A DNA stretch of 64,000 nucleotides, from NCBI RefSeq assembly GCF_024753545.1, contig NZ_JANTOO010000014.1, positions 124,001-188,000 of the forward strand, read 5' to 3'. Position 1 is the stretch's first letter. The number at the start of each line of letters is the position of its first letter. Under the pieces are notes generated by a model that ran no database searches, was not told the DNA's origin, and worked only from the letters and a program-made list of their open reading frames with translations. Of this stretch, positions 16,934 to 25,723 are shown piece after piece. A program made the position numbers and the translations under genes. The DNA is from Lysinibacillus pinottii. GTDB lineage: Bacteria > Bacillota > Bacilli > Bacillales_A > Planococcaceae.

Positions 16934-17752
16934 TTAATCTCCTTCTTTCCGTACATTCTGAGCTGGTATGATGATGCGTTGTGGATGTGTATAAATATTC
17001 AATGTTTGTTGTCGAATAAAGCCTACCGTCGTAATACCAAGCTGCTCGGCCAATTGCAAGGCTAATTCGGTTGGTGCCGATTTGGACAATACTATTTCAC
17101 AGCCTATTTTGGATACTTTTAGTAAAATCTCTGATGATATTCGTCCACTAAAAACAATAATTTTATCTTGTATACTAATATTATGACGTAAACAATAGCC
17201 GTAAATTTTATCTAAAGCATTATGGCGACCAATATCCATGCGACTTAAAACAATGCCATTGACATCGCAAAGCGCTGCATTATGCACACCACCTGTTTTT
17301 TTAAATATATCAGCAGTATCCTGCATGGCATGCATTAAGCGAAAGCAATCCGCAGCAGTAATTTGCACATGAATATCTTCCATTTTTTTTGCTACTAAAG
17401 CATCGTTTGTAAAAACAAAGCCTTGTCGACTCATTCCACAACAAGATGTTATATAGCGTTTGTTTTGTGTTTGCTGATAATAAGGATTGACATGCTTTGT
17501 TTTAATGTGCACAAAGCCTTCTTGTTCTTGATGCCAAATGTCCTCAATATCTTCGTAACTACGGATCACCCGTTCGGACGCTAAATAACCGATAACCATA
17601 TCCTCGACATACTCCGGCGTACAAACCATCGTGACAAATTCTTGTTGATTAATTTTCACGGTCACAGCATATTCTGAGACAATTAAATCATCCATTTCCT
17701 TCGCTTGCTGCCCTTCAACTCGCACAATCTTCCTCGTAACGGCTCTCTCCAT
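16934..17752 (-). CDS. fdhD: Formate dehydrogenase sulfurtransferase FdhD
   Basis: Transfers sulfur from a cysteine desulfurase to Moco before insertion into formate dehydrogenase. About 272 residues from ATG at 17752, which has AAAGGAGG 7 nt upstream; a longer frame starting 7 codons earlier would contain that site. TSCCGMSRQG holds the functional cysteine pair region, and FKKTGGVHNAAL, DIGRHNALDKIYG and FSGRISSEI are family hallmarks. It sits between DUF2294 and moaA. Confidence 0.95.
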   Translation of the reverse strand: MERAVTRKIVRVEGQQAKEMDDLIVSEYAVTVKINQQEFVTMVCTPEYVEDMVIGYLASERVIRSYEDIEDIWHQEQEGFVHIKTKHVNPYYQQTQNKRYITSCCGMSRQGFVFTNDALVAKKMEDIHVQITAADCFRLMHAMQDTADIFKKTGGVHNAALCDVNGIVLSRMDIGRHNALDKIYGYCLRHNISIQDKIIVFSGRISSEILLKVSKIGCEIVLSKSAPTELALQLAEQLGITTVGFIRQQTLNIYTHPQRIIIPAQNVRKEGD

Positions 17753-17765
17753 AAGGCATCCTCCT

Positions 17766-18113
17766 TTATTCACTTATAGGCTTTTCAAAAACAAAGACGG
17801 AAATCGCAAAATCCTCTTCAATTTTAATATCTGAAAATAAGTGGAGTAATTTACTGCCCATTAATTCTTCCATGCCTTCCGGTGGGGATTGTGCATATAA
17901 ATCTTGAATCATGCTCGTCCTTGCGGCATGAACCATTTTTAATCCTTCGGGTGAACCCGCAATAAATTTTTCAGTTGGAGTGATATTCCCATATAAAGTG
18001 GAGACAGCCATATTTTCAACAAAAACCGTATGAATACGTTCTGGTCCTTTACCAAAAACTTCTTTTCGTAATTTACGAATCATATCGTTAAATTCATGAA
18101 CTTTTTTAGACAT
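17766..18113 (-). CDS. DUF2294-family protein
   Basis: 115 residues. The sequence VFGKGPERIHTVFVENMAV and the C-terminal DFAISVFVFEKP suggest DUF2294, a small cytosolic family of unknown function often placed near formate dehydrogenase or Moco genes. No signal peptide, membrane helix or metal motif. It is the first gene of the DUF2294-fdhD-moaA operon, diverging from the dehydrogenase, so a role in its maturation or regulation is plausible but unproven. Confidence 0.75.
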   Translation of the reverse strand: MSKKVHEFNDMIRKLRKEVFGKGPERIHTVFVENMAVSTLYGNITPTEKFIAGSPEGLKMVHAARTSMIQDLYAQSPPEGMEELMGSKLLHLFSDIKIEEDFAISVFVFEKPISE

Positions 18114-18226
18114 AGTAACGATTCTCCCATCATCATTATACTTTTTTAGGCAATCACTATGGGGGTCACCCTTACAGTTTGTTAATCATATAGTAACTTT
18201 TAAAAAAATAAAAGAGAAAATATTTT

Positions 18227-18241
18227 TGATAATTATTCTCA
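18227..18241. promoter_or_regulatory. Fur-box-like site upstream of the fdh leader
   Basis: TGATAATTATTCTCA matches the Bacillus 7-1-7 Fur consensus TGATAATNATTATCA at all but one defined position. A second TGATAAT half site (18253-18259) lies just before the -35 of the leader promoter. Iron-responsive control of this Fe-S-rich locus, in either direction, is inferred. Confidence 0.5.
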
Positions 18242-18264
18242 TGTAAAAATATTGATAATTCATA

Positions 18265-18293
18265 TTGTTCCTTTTGCAGGAAAGGGCTATAAT
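18265..18293 (+). promoter_or_regulatory. Strong sigma-A promoter of the fdh leader / candidate RNA
   Basis: TTGTTC (18265-18270), 17-nt spacer, TATAAT (18288-18293). Transcription should begin near 18300, almost 400 nt before the fdh start. Confidence 0.7.
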
Positions 18294-18299
18294 AATAGC

Positions 18300-18494
18300 A
18301 CAAATGGAATTTATGTATTTTGATCCCTATGTCTTCCTCTACTTAGAAGTCGCATAGTGTTTATAAATATTTGAATTCTATGATGACCTAAAAATAAAAG
18401 TTGATTGAGTTTTTAGCAAGGCCTGCTAAGAATTTTATCCACCATGAATGTATTAGCATGTCTTAGACGTGCCATTTCATGGTGGATTTTTTTT
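18300..18494 (+). ncRNA. Candidate leader RNA or small RNA ending in a strong terminator
   Basis: From the predicted start, about 195 nt run to a hairpin with stem ATCCACCATGAA / TTCATGGTGGAT (18437-18486) and eight T residues. Internal pairings include TTAGCA-AGGCC-TGCTAA and a C/T-rich stretch near 18330-18350. It holds no plausible coding frame. It may be a free small RNA or an attenuated leader of the dehydrogenase gene. It matches no riboswitch I know. Confidence 0.5.
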
Positions 18495-18520
18495 ATTTTT
18501 TAACCCGAGACATGGATAAC

Positions 18521-18537
18521 TTGTTATGTTCTAACAA
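18521..18537. promoter_or_regulatory. Inverted repeat TTGTTA-N5-TAACAA in the fdh leader
   Basis: A perfect 6-bp inverted repeat with 5-nt spacer, sharing the GTTATGT core with the modA upstream region. It could be a site for the same regulator (YvgK-like). The match is short. Confidence 0.3.
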
Positions 18538-18570
18538 TTACTCTATTTTGAGGTAGCTTCACGTCGATTT

Positions 18571-18638
18571 GGGAATTACAATGATAACAAGACAATCTTT
18601 TCATCATTTTTGGAAAGCTCGTATTGTAATTCCCTTTT
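18571..18638 (+). promoter_or_regulatory. Second leader hairpin before fdh, attenuator-like
   Basis: Perfect 12-bp stem GGGAATTACAAT / ATTGTAATTCCC around a 40-nt loop, followed by TTTT. It stands between the first terminator and the fdh ribosome binding site, so readthrough into fdh would have to pass two hairpins. Confidence 0.5.
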
Positions 18639-18696
18639 GTCTTAAGCCGTAACAGGTTGTCCGAGTAGTCTCATAGTGTAAAAGGAGGAAATTACC

Positions 18697-21633
18697 TTGA
18701 CTCAAATTCATATTAATGGCGTAACGTACGATGTAAACGAAGGCGCTACAATCCTTGATACCATTAATCAACATGACATCCCTCATCCACAGATTTGTCA
18801 TGTACCTACCGTCGATCCAATCGAAACGTGTGATACATGTATCGTTGAGGTAAACGGCCAATTAGTTCGATCATGCTCAACAAAAGCAGTCGATGGCATG
18901 AATGTATTATTAACCTCTGACAAAGCAAAAACGGCGCAAACAGAAGCGATGGATCGTCTTCTTGAAAATCATTTATTGTACTGTACAGTTTGTGATAATA
19001 ATAATGGGAATTGTACGTTACACAACACAGCCGAGTTAATGGAAATCGAACATCAAAAGTATCCATACAAACCAAAAGTGGAGCCACATGAAGTGGACAT
19101 GTCACACCCATTTTACCGCTATGATCCAAATCAATGTATCGCATGTGGACAATGTGTAGAGGTCTGTCAAAGTTTACAGGTGAATGAAACACTATCTTTG
19201 GATTGGGAAGCAGAAAGACCTCGCGTAATTTGGGATACCGGCGTTGCGATTAATGATTCTTCCTGTGTCAGCTGCGGTCAATGTGTAACCGTTTGCCCAT
19301 GTAATGCGTTAATGGAAAAATCCATGCTTGGAGAGGCTGGATTTATGACTGGTCTTAAACAGGATATGTTAGATCCAATGATTAGCTTGATAAAAGAAGT
19401 AGAACCCGGCTATAGTGGTATCTTTGCTGTTTCTGAAGTGGAAGCAGCGATGCGTAGTAAACGGACGAAAAAGACAAAAACAGTCTGTACATTCTGTGGT
19501 GTAGGCTGCTCATTCGAAGTGTGGACAAAAGATCGTAAAATTTTAAAAGTACAACCTTCCGATGGTCCTGTAAATGCCATTTCTACTTGTGTCAAAGGGA
19601 AATTCGGTTGGGACTTCATCAACTCTGAAGAACGTATTACAAAGCCATTAATTCGTAAAGATGATGCCTTTGTGGAATCTTCTTGGGATGAAGCACTTGA
19701 TTTAATTGCCGCTAAACTGGGGGGGATTCAACAACAATATGGCCCTGGTTCTGTGGGCTTTATCTCTTCTTCTAAAATTACAAACGAGGAAAATTACTTA
19801 ATTCAAAAAATGGCACGCCAATTGTTTGAGACAAATGATGTAGATAATTGCTCCCGTTATTGCCAATCACCGGCAACGGACGGTTTATTACGCACAGTAG
19901 GTATGGGTGGGGATGCAGGAACCATCAAAGATATTGCCAATGCTGGTCTTGTCATTATTATCGGGGCTAACCCAGCTGAAGGTCATCCTGTTTTGGCCAC
20001 TCGGGTCAAACGTGCCCATAAATTACATGGTCAGAAACTAATTGTTGCCGATATACGTAAACATGAAATGGCTGAGCGTTCTGACATATTCATGCGTCCG
20101 AAACAAGGTACGGACCAAGTATGGTTAATGGCAGTAACCAAGTATATGATGGATCAGGGTTGGCATGATGAAGCCTTCATTCAGAAAAATGTCCTACACT
20201 TGGATGAGTTCAAACAAGTTCTTGAAAAATACACACTTGATTATGCACAAGAAATGACTGGTATCTCAAAAGAAACCTTAATTCAGGTGGCAGAAATGAT
20301 TCGCGAGGCAGACGGGACTTGCGTTCTTTGGGGTATGGGTGTCACACAAAATACAGGTGGTTCATATACGTCAGCTGCCATTTCTAATTTACTTTTAGCA
20401 ACTGGTAACTACCGTCGTCCAGGTGCAGGTGCCTACCCTCTTCGCGGCCATAATAATGTTCAAGGCGCTTGTGATATGGGTACACTACCGAATCTATTGC
20501 CAGGCTATCAAAAAGTAACAGATGATGAAGCGCGAGCTAAATTTGAAAAAGCATACGGTGTTAATGTTCAACCACAACCAGGTCGTAATAATATGCAAAT
20601 GTTAGATGCGATTATGGAAGGTAAAATGAAAGCAATGTATTTGGTAGGTGAAGATATGGCACTTGTCGACTGTAATGCTAACCATGTAGATGAAGTTCTA
20701 TCCCAATTAGACTTCTTTGTGGTCCAAGATTGTTTCCTATCACGTACGGCACAATATGCGGATGTTATTTTACCAGCTGCTCCTTCACTCGAAAAAGAAG
20801 GTACATTCACTAATACAGAACGTCGCGTTCAACGACTGTATCAGGTTTTACCGACGCTGGGAGAGTCAAAGGCAGATTGGGAAATCCTGCAAGCAGTCGC
20901 TTGTCGTCTAGGTGCTGACTGGCATTACAATCATCCAAGCGATATATTCGATGAAATGGCTAGCCTATCTCCCCTTTTCTCACAAGCAAACTACGATGTA
21001 CTGGAAGGCTGGGGTAGCTTCTGCTGGGGTAGTCATGATGGGAAAGATACACCTTTACTCTATGAGGACGGATTTAACTTCCCTGATAAAAAGGCACGCT
21101 TTGCATTAAATGACTGGGTGGAACCAGTTGAATTTGAGGCACAGTATGATTGCCATATTAATAACGGACGTATGCTTGAACACTTCCATGAAGGCAACTT
21201 AACGAATAAATCAAAGGGTATACAATCAAAAGTTCCTGAGATTTTCGTAGAAGTATCACCAGAATTAGCGAAAGAACGAGGCATTGAGGATGGAGCCCTA
21301 CTACGCTTAGTATCGCCATATGGTGCATTAAAGCTAAATGCTCTTGTCACAGATCGTGTACAAGGTAACGAGTTATTCTTACCAATGAACTCTGTTAGCA
21401 AGGATTCAGCTATTAATTTCTTAACAGGTCCAGCCGCAGATGTGAATACGTCAACACCTGCTTATAAACAAACGAAAGTCCGAGTAGAAGTGCTAAAAGC
21501 AAAAGGAAAATCACCACTTCCTCGAACAAACCCACGTTATAAAAAGCGCCATCCTCAAAATGGCGTCGAGGTACAACGGAAATGGAATCGTCCTGGCTAC
21601 GTTCACTTAACAACTACTAATGAAAGAGAGTGA
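18697..21633 (+). CDS. fdhF: Formate dehydrogenase-type molybdopterin oxidoreductase, alpha subunit
   Basis: 978 residues; TTG start after AAAGGAGG. An N-terminal 2Fe-2S domain has Cys 34, 45, 48, 60. A His-Cys3 cluster has His 92, Cys 96, 99, 105. Two 4Fe-4S sites use Cys 147/150/153/157 and 190/193/196/200, and the cluster beside Moco uses Cys 264/267/271/298. The molybdopterin domain follows, then a C-terminal dinucleotide-binding domain (from about 860). The Mo ligand is Cys 389 in CSRYCQSP, not selenocysteine. The next residue is Gln 390, where classical formate dehydrogenases have His, so activity on formate is not certain. Resembles B. subtilis YjgC. Cytoplasmic. Followed by DUF1641 and mrp in one operon. 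Confidence 0.93.
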   Translation: MTQIHINGVTYDVNEGATILDTINQHDIPHPQICHVPTVDPIETCDTCIVEVNGQLVRSCSTKAVDGMNVLLTSDKAKTAQTEAMDRLLENHLLYCTVCDNNNGNCTLHNTAELMEIEHQKYPYKPKVEPHEVDMSHPFYRYDPNQCIACGQCVEVCQSLQVNETLSLDWEAERPRVIWDTGVAINDSSCVSCGQCVTVCPCNALMEKSMLGEAGFMTGLKQDMLDPMISLIKEVEPGYSGIFAVSEVEAAMRSKRTKKTKTVCTFCGVGCSFEVWTKDRKILKVQPSDGPVNAISTCVKGKFGWDFINSEERITKPLIRKDDAFVESSWDEALDLIAAKLGGIQQQYGPGSVGFISSSKITNEENYLIQKMARQLFETNDVDNCSRYCQSPATDGLLRTVGMGGDAGTIKDIANAGLVIIIGANPAEGHPVLATRVKRAHKLHGQKLIVADIRKHEMAERSDIFMRPKQGTDQVWLMAVTKYMMDQGWHDEAFIQKNVLHLDEFKQVLEKYTLDYAQEMTGISKETLIQVAEMIREADGTCVLWGMGVTQNTGGSYTSAAISNLLLATGNYRRPGAGAYPLRGHNNVQGACDMGTLPNLLPGYQKVTDDEARAKFEKAYGVNVQPQPGRNNMQMLDAIMEGKMKAMYLVGEDMALVDCNANHVDEVLSQLDFFVVQDCFLSRTAQYADVILPAAPSLEKEGTFTNTERRVQRLYQVLPTLGESKADWEILQAVACRLGADWHYNHPSDIFDEMASLSPLFSQANYDVLEGWGSFCWGSHDGKDTPLLYEDGFNFPDKKARFALNDWVEPVEFEAQYDCHINNGRMLEHFHEGNLTNKSKGIQSKVPEIFVEVSPELAKERGIEDGALLRLVSPYGALKLNALVTDRVQGNELFLPMNSVSKDSAINFLTGPAADVNTSTPAYKQTKVRVEVLKAKGKSPLPRTNPRYKKRHPQNGVEVQRKWNRPGYVHLTTTNERE

Positions 21634-21637
21634 GAGC

Positions 21638-22117
21638 ATGGCTGTCCCGATTACAAACATAAAAAAGCAACCATTTACGGAAGAACAACTAAAAGAACAA
21701 AAAATAGACAATCTAAAACAATTACTTTCTGAACATGAAGAAGCAGTTCAGCAAGTATTTACCATTATGTCAGAATTAAATGATATTGGTGCATTAGAAG
21801 CCGCTACTAAGTTACTTGAAGCGAAAGAGGATGTGGCTCATATAGCACTTGGACAATTAACACGAAAGCCTGTGACGAATATTATTAATAATTTGATGGG
21901 TGTTGCAGGAGCCTTGACAGAGCTAAATCCTGAAACAACAGCAAAACTTATTGAAGGCTTACATGCTGGAGTGGACGAAGCCAATAAAGCTCTAGAGACT
22001 GATGAAAAAGTGAGTGCTTTTAAGCTAGTTAAAATGTTAAATGATCCAGATGTTAATCGTGCACTCAATTTTTGTGTCCATTTCTTAAAAGGACTTGGCA
22101 AAGGCTTGAAAGATTAG
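21638..22117 (+). CDS. yjgD: DUF1641 protein, YjgD-like dehydrogenase partner
   Basis: About 159 residues from the ATG at 21638, just after the dehydrogenase stop; an upstream ATG inside that gene has no ribosome binding site. Helical, soluble, with the conserved stretch PVTNIINNLMGVAGALTELNPET and a C-terminal NRALNFCVHFLKGLGKGL. DUF1641 proteins usually follow YjgC-type dehydrogenases and may link them to the quinone pool or another partner. That role is inferred. Confidence 0.85.
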   Translation: MAVPITNIKKQPFTEEQLKEQKIDNLKQLLSEHEEAVQQVFTIMSELNDIGALEAATKLLEAKEDVAHIALGQLTRKPVTNIINNLMGVAGALTELNPETTAKLIEGLHAGVDEANKALETDEKVSAFKLVKMLNDPDVNRALNFCVHFLKGLGKGLKD

Positions 22118-22128
22118 GTGGTGCCTTC

Positions 22129-23175
22129 ATGTTAACGAAAGAAAATATACTAAACACCTTGAAACAGGTAGAAGATCCAGAGCTTCACCAAAGTATCATA
22201 GACTTAAATATGGTGCGAAATATTCAAATCAACGGTACACAAGTATCGCTTGATATCATTTTGACTATTCCTGGCTGCCCTTTAAAGGCAAAAATCCAAC
22301 AGGATGTGGAGGAGGCGTTAAAAACGCTCGGTGTCTCCCCTGTTGTCATTAGCTTTGGGGCAATGACCGAACTGGAACGTCGCACCTTAACTGCCTCTCT
22401 ACAAGCGGAAAAGGTGACAGACACAGGTATGCCCAAAATGCTGTTGCCCCATTCTGGCGTTCAATTTATCGCAGTAACTAGTGGTAAAGGTGGTGTTGGT
22501 AAGTCTACCGTAACCATCAACCTAGCTGTTGCTCTTGCCCGTCTTGGAAAACGTGTCGGTATTTTAGATGCAGATATTTACGGCTTCAGTATACCTACGA
22601 TGATGAATGTTGACCAAAAACCAACCATGCTGGACCAAACTGCAATTCCTGTGATGGTTCATGGTGTTAAAATCATGTCGATGGGCTTTTTTACACATGA
22701 CAATCAGCCTGTCATGTGGCGTGGGCCTATGCTTAACAAATGGATTCGAAATTTCCTAGTCAACACACATTGGGGAGATTTAGATTATCTCCTCATTGAT
22801 TTGCCTCCAGGTACAGGTGATGTGGCAATTGATATGGCAGCGATGATCCCTCAAGCACAGGAGGTTATTGTTACAACACCACATCTTGCTGCATCTCACG
22901 TTGCTTCCCGTGCAGGTTTAATGGCTCAACATACCAAACACACCATACTTGGCGTCGTCGAAAATATGGCCTATTTTGAAGGGGCAGATGGTCAAAAAAA
23001 CTATCTTTTTGGACAAGGGGGGGCTGAGCAATTAGCCGAATTACTGAATACGAATGTTTTAGCACATATTCCTTTTGCTCAACCTGAAGAAAATACAGGC
23101 TCCTCCGTGTATGATGCAGATACAATTATTGGTGAAATTTTTACTCACCTAGCAGAAGATTTGCTCTATCAATAA
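22129..23175 (+). CDS. mrp: Mrp/NBP35-family iron-sulfur carrier ATPase
   Basis: Cytosolic P-loop ATPase that carries Fe-S clusters to targets. 348 residues. An N-terminal MIP18/DUF59 domain (residues 1-90, DPELHQSIIDLNMV, PGCPLKAKI) precedes the deviant Walker A TSGKGGVGKST. DADIYGFSIP, DYLLIDLPPGTGDV and a C-terminal VENMAYFEG follow. The usual CPxC motif is not visible after VENMAYF, where FEGADGQKN occurs. ATG at 22129 with AGGTGG upstream. Placement behind a dehydrogenase with five clusters suggests it serves that enzyme; B. subtilis SalA is a homologue. Confidence 0.93.
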   Translation: MLTKENILNTLKQVEDPELHQSIIDLNMVRNIQINGTQVSLDIILTIPGCPLKAKIQQDVEEALKTLGVSPVVISFGAMTELERRTLTASLQAEKVTDTGMPKMLLPHSGVQFIAVTSGKGGVGKSTVTINLAVALARLGKRVGILDADIYGFSIPTMMNVDQKPTMLDQTAIPVMVHGVKIMSMGFFTHDNQPVMWRGPMLNKWIRNFLVNTHWGDLDYLLIDLPPGTGDVAIDMAAMIPQAQEVIVTTPHLAASHVASRAGLMAQHTKHTILGVVENMAYFEGADGQKNYLFGQGGAEQLAELLNTNVLAHIPFAQPEENTGSSVYDADTIIGEIFTHLAEDLLYQ

Positions 23176-23179
23176 AAAA

Positions 23180-23215
23180 AATCCCTTGATTTGCATATAC
23201 ACAAATCAAGGGATT
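23180..23215. terminator. Terminator after mrp
   Basis: Stem AATCCCTTGATTTG / CAAATCAAGGGATT, AT-rich flanks on both sides. Confidence 0.8.
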
Positions 23216-23304
23216 CTATTTATTCCCCGCTATTTTTTACAGCTCTGCCCAAATAATCACAAACGAACGTGATCTTTCGAGCATTCACCGTTTTTAATGG
23301 ATTA

Positions 23305-23592
23305 CTAATAGCCAGCCTTTTTTAATTCTTGCATGAAATAAAAACGATACGTATTGTGGACAAATGTATCTAATGAAAGCCCTACATTCACCTGATATTT
23401 TGTAAAAATAAAATAAAATCGTTTATCCCATTTTAAACGCAATAATTCTCCCGCTTCTTTACCATGCTTACATGTAAATTCCACAATTAAAGGTTCAATC
23501 ATCCGAAAACAATATTTTTTTAAATGAGCGAGAGCTTCAATATCTTTATCCCTTTGAAAGCGTGTAATCCAATCTAATATTTGCTCGTTCAT
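23305..23592 (-). CDS. Small helical protein of unknown family, faintly sigma-region-2-like
   Basis: 95 residues, ATG with GGAG 8 nt upstream, ending just before the mrp terminator. Helical and aromatic-rich, with two Cys (28 and 41). The C-terminal half (FTKYQVNVGLSLDTFVHNTY then MQELKK) recalls region 2 of sigma-70 proteins in spacing, but DNA-binding regions are missing. I do not recognise a family. It stands alone between two terminated units. Confidence 0.6.
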   Translation of the reverse strand: MNEQILDWITRFQRDKDIEALAHLKKYCFRMIEPLIVEFTCKHGKEAGELLRLKWDKRFYFIFTKYQVNVGLSLDTFVHNTYRFYFMQELKKAGY

Positions 23593-23718
23593 TATCTTGC
23601 TCCAATCTTATCATTCAGAGTTTCTTCCTATTAAATTATACTCTTATTTAGTAGAAGCGAAAAATACTTTCCCGAGCTTCATCATTTTTTGCCTCAAGTT
23701 ATATCATCACACTGTCAT

Positions 23719-24831
23719 TTACATTTCATCAACAGGACGATTCCAACGTAGGTGATATTGAACAACTTTATCCCTTGACTGTTTATCTAGGACTAAAAGC
23801 TGATCACCCGTCTGGATGATATAGCCCTTCTCTAGCGTTCTTACTTTAGGCTGCTGTTGATAGGAATTAATAGCACCAATCTTTTCTTCCCATAGCAATT
23901 GATGCTTTTTCATATCGTACAGCACAAGCATATGATCTGCACTCTCTCGCTGGGTCTGTCGATAGGAAAGGAGGGCAACGCTTTCCACAATATCTATAGC
24001 CATCACTTTTGGCTCTAAATTTTGATAATTTCGTATAGCAGGCTCTGACAACACTTGTTGACTAAAATCTTGAATCTCTTGATAATTCTCTAAAGGCTGC
24101 TGATGAGTAGCAAAATAACCTGGCAAATCCGATTCAATAAAAAAACGTGCAGATATATAATTTTCAGCTTTGGTATCTTTGTTTAAGGCCTTGCCATCAT
24201 AATGATAAAAATGGCCATCGACACCTTCTAGATAAAGTTCGTTTTGTAACGCTATCATTTGTTGTGCACCACTGCTCAAAATATCTATTAAAGGCTGATG
24301 CTGTTGGCGAAATTCCTTTTCAGAAAGTATTTCTTTTCCCGTTTCTATATCTAAAAGTGACAATTGCCCATACTCCCCATCTCGATGGTGAACAAGTAAG
24401 CCACCCATAAAATTCCCAATCAGTGTTTCTTTATAAGAAGCAGATTTTGTCCATTGTTTTTCACCTGTCTCCAAATTCACAGCTACAATAAGATAGTGTG
24501 AAATCAAATGTGTAATGCCATTTGATGAACCATTATTTTCATAGCCCTGTACCATTTGTACAGCTATTTTTTGTGATTCATCTGTATAAATAGAGGAGTC
24601 CGATTTGATTGGAAAGCTTCGTCCTGCTAAACCAAAAACTATCATGAGTCCATTACTTACTACTAAATAAATGACGAGCAAGCTGATAGAAATAACTAGA
24701 CGCTTCCGTTTAATAGCTATAAATACTAACAATAACAATCCCAGTCCAAAGATAATCCCTAAAAAAATATCGTGAACAAGCCAGCCATTGAAGCGCCAGG
24801 AATACATATACCGTTGAAGAAATTGTTCCAC
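23719..24831 (-). CDS. Membrane-anchored protein with PQQ-like beta-propeller domain
   Basis: About 370 residues from GTG at 24831, chosen for AGAGGAGG 7 nt upstream. Two N-terminal membrane helices (DIFLGIIFGLGLLLLVFIAI, LVISISLLVIYLVVSNG) are followed by an outside part. There, blocks such as VAVNLETGEKQWTKSA, LSLLDIETGKEI, LVLYDMKKHQLLWEEK and LLVLDKQSRDKVV look like propeller blades of the PQQ/YVTN kind. Function unknown. It follows the CbrC-like gene by 26 nt and is probably co-transcribed. Confidence 0.7.
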   Translation of the reverse strand: MEQFLQRYMYSWRFNGWLVHDIFLGIIFGLGLLLLVFIAIKRKRLVISISLLVIYLVVSNGLMIVFGLAGRSFPIKSDSSIYTDESQKIAVQMVQGYENNGSSNGITHLISHYLIVAVNLETGEKQWTKSASYKETLIGNFMGGLLVHHRDGEYGQLSLLDIETGKEILSEKEFRQQHQPLIDILSSGAQQMIALQNELYLEGVDGHFYHYDGKALNKDTKAENYISARFFIESDLPGYFATHQQPLENYQEIQDFSQQVLSEPAIRNYQNLEPKVMAIDIVESVALLSYRQTQRESADHMLVLYDMKKHQLLWEEKIGAINSYQQQPKVRTLEKGYIIQTGDQLLVLDKQSRDKVVQYHLRWNRPVDEM

Positions 24832-24857
24832 TTTACTACCTCCTCTACTAAACAACC

Positions 24858-25688
24858 TTAGCTAAAATCAGAATAAAGCACATAGCGATCACATTCCAGG
24901 CATTGAAATAAATACCCCTGATGATGACCATTGTTCATTAAGGAAGCAGAAACCTCTTCTAGCGAAAAGCCAGTATAATTGTCAAACTGATCGTCAATGC
25001 CTAGCTCCACCATATCACTCCAGCCAACATAGCCAATAAATGCACAATAATCTGAGCAATGGGCTACCCAATTATTCCCTTGCCAGCTCACATAGCCTGG
25101 CGTTCGATATAGCACTTCCTCCGCCAATCTAGGATTTGTAATATGTTCATCATGAATTAAATCTTGCTGGTAAGAGCCATCATATTTTTGCGCCGCTTCC
25201 CCACTATGGATACATGAAGGGCAAAGATAATCTACATCCTCTATCGCGTAAATACTGCCAGTATAATAGACATCCACTTCCTGTTGACAACAATCGCATA
25301 CAACGATGTCATCTGTCTCAAAAATTTTCGCCTCTAATGGCTTTGGTAAATATTTAAACGTAGGGATGAACGTTTTAATAGGCCGTTGATCTCGTATTTT
25401 TTGTGGCATCAACGGAACCATTGAATTTGGTTGATTTATGTAGGTTTGTAGCGTTCCAAATTTTTTACGATCTTTTTTATCATTATTATTCATAATAGCA
25501 GTAAATAGTTGATAAGCTTCTGGATACATCCTTAGTAAACAATAGACCTCGACAAGTATTCTCAATGTTTCTTGCGTTTGTGGCTCATTCTTTAATTGCT
25601 CTTTAAAAATATGCATCCGGTTAACCGTGATTGGTTGAGAAGGATTGAAATTATTTCTAAGCTCTTGCCATTCTTCAGCAATTGTCAT
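24858..25688 (-). CDS. CbrC-family (UPF0167) zinc-ribbon-like protein
   Basis: About 276 residues from ATG at 25688, 9 nt after AAGGAGG; a longer frame begins 22 codons earlier without a site. The C-terminal two thirds match the CbrC family: VCDCCQQEV, YLCPSCIHSG, RTPGYVSWQGNNWVAHC and DYCAFIGYVGWSD. The cysteine pairs probably bind zinc. E. coli CbrC is linked to colicin E2 tolerance; the biochemical role is unknown. The N-terminal third is helical and TPR-like. Confidence 0.8.
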   Translation of the reverse strand: MTIAEEWQELRNNFNPSQPITVNRMHIFKEQLKNEPQTQETLRILVEVYCLLRMYPEAYQLFTAIMNNNDKKDRKKFGTLQTYINQPNSMVPLMPQKIRDQRPIKTFIPTFKYLPKPLEAKIFETDDIVVCDCCQQEVDVYYTGSIYAIEDVDYLCPSCIHSGEAAQKYDGSYQQDLIHDEHITNPRLAEEVLYRTPGYVSWQGNNWVAHCSDYCAFIGYVGWSDMVELGIDDQFDNYTGFSLEEVSASLMNNGHHQGYLFQCLECDRYVLYSDFS

Positions 25689-25723
25689 CAAAATCTGCCT
25701 CCTTCGTTTGCCTAATTTTACTA

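Noticed and set aside
18300..18494. 6S RNA or Moco riboswitch
   Set aside because: The 5' and 3' ends do not pair as in 6S RNA, and the Moco motif consensus is not present.
19855..19866. Selenocysteine codon in the dehydrogenase
   Set aside because: The codon at the Mo-ligand position is TGC (Cys); no in-frame TGA or SECIS-like element is needed.
23653..23687. Hairpin GAAGC / GCTTC followed by T residues
   Set aside because: Five-base stem with a long loop and wrong side for either neighbouring gene.
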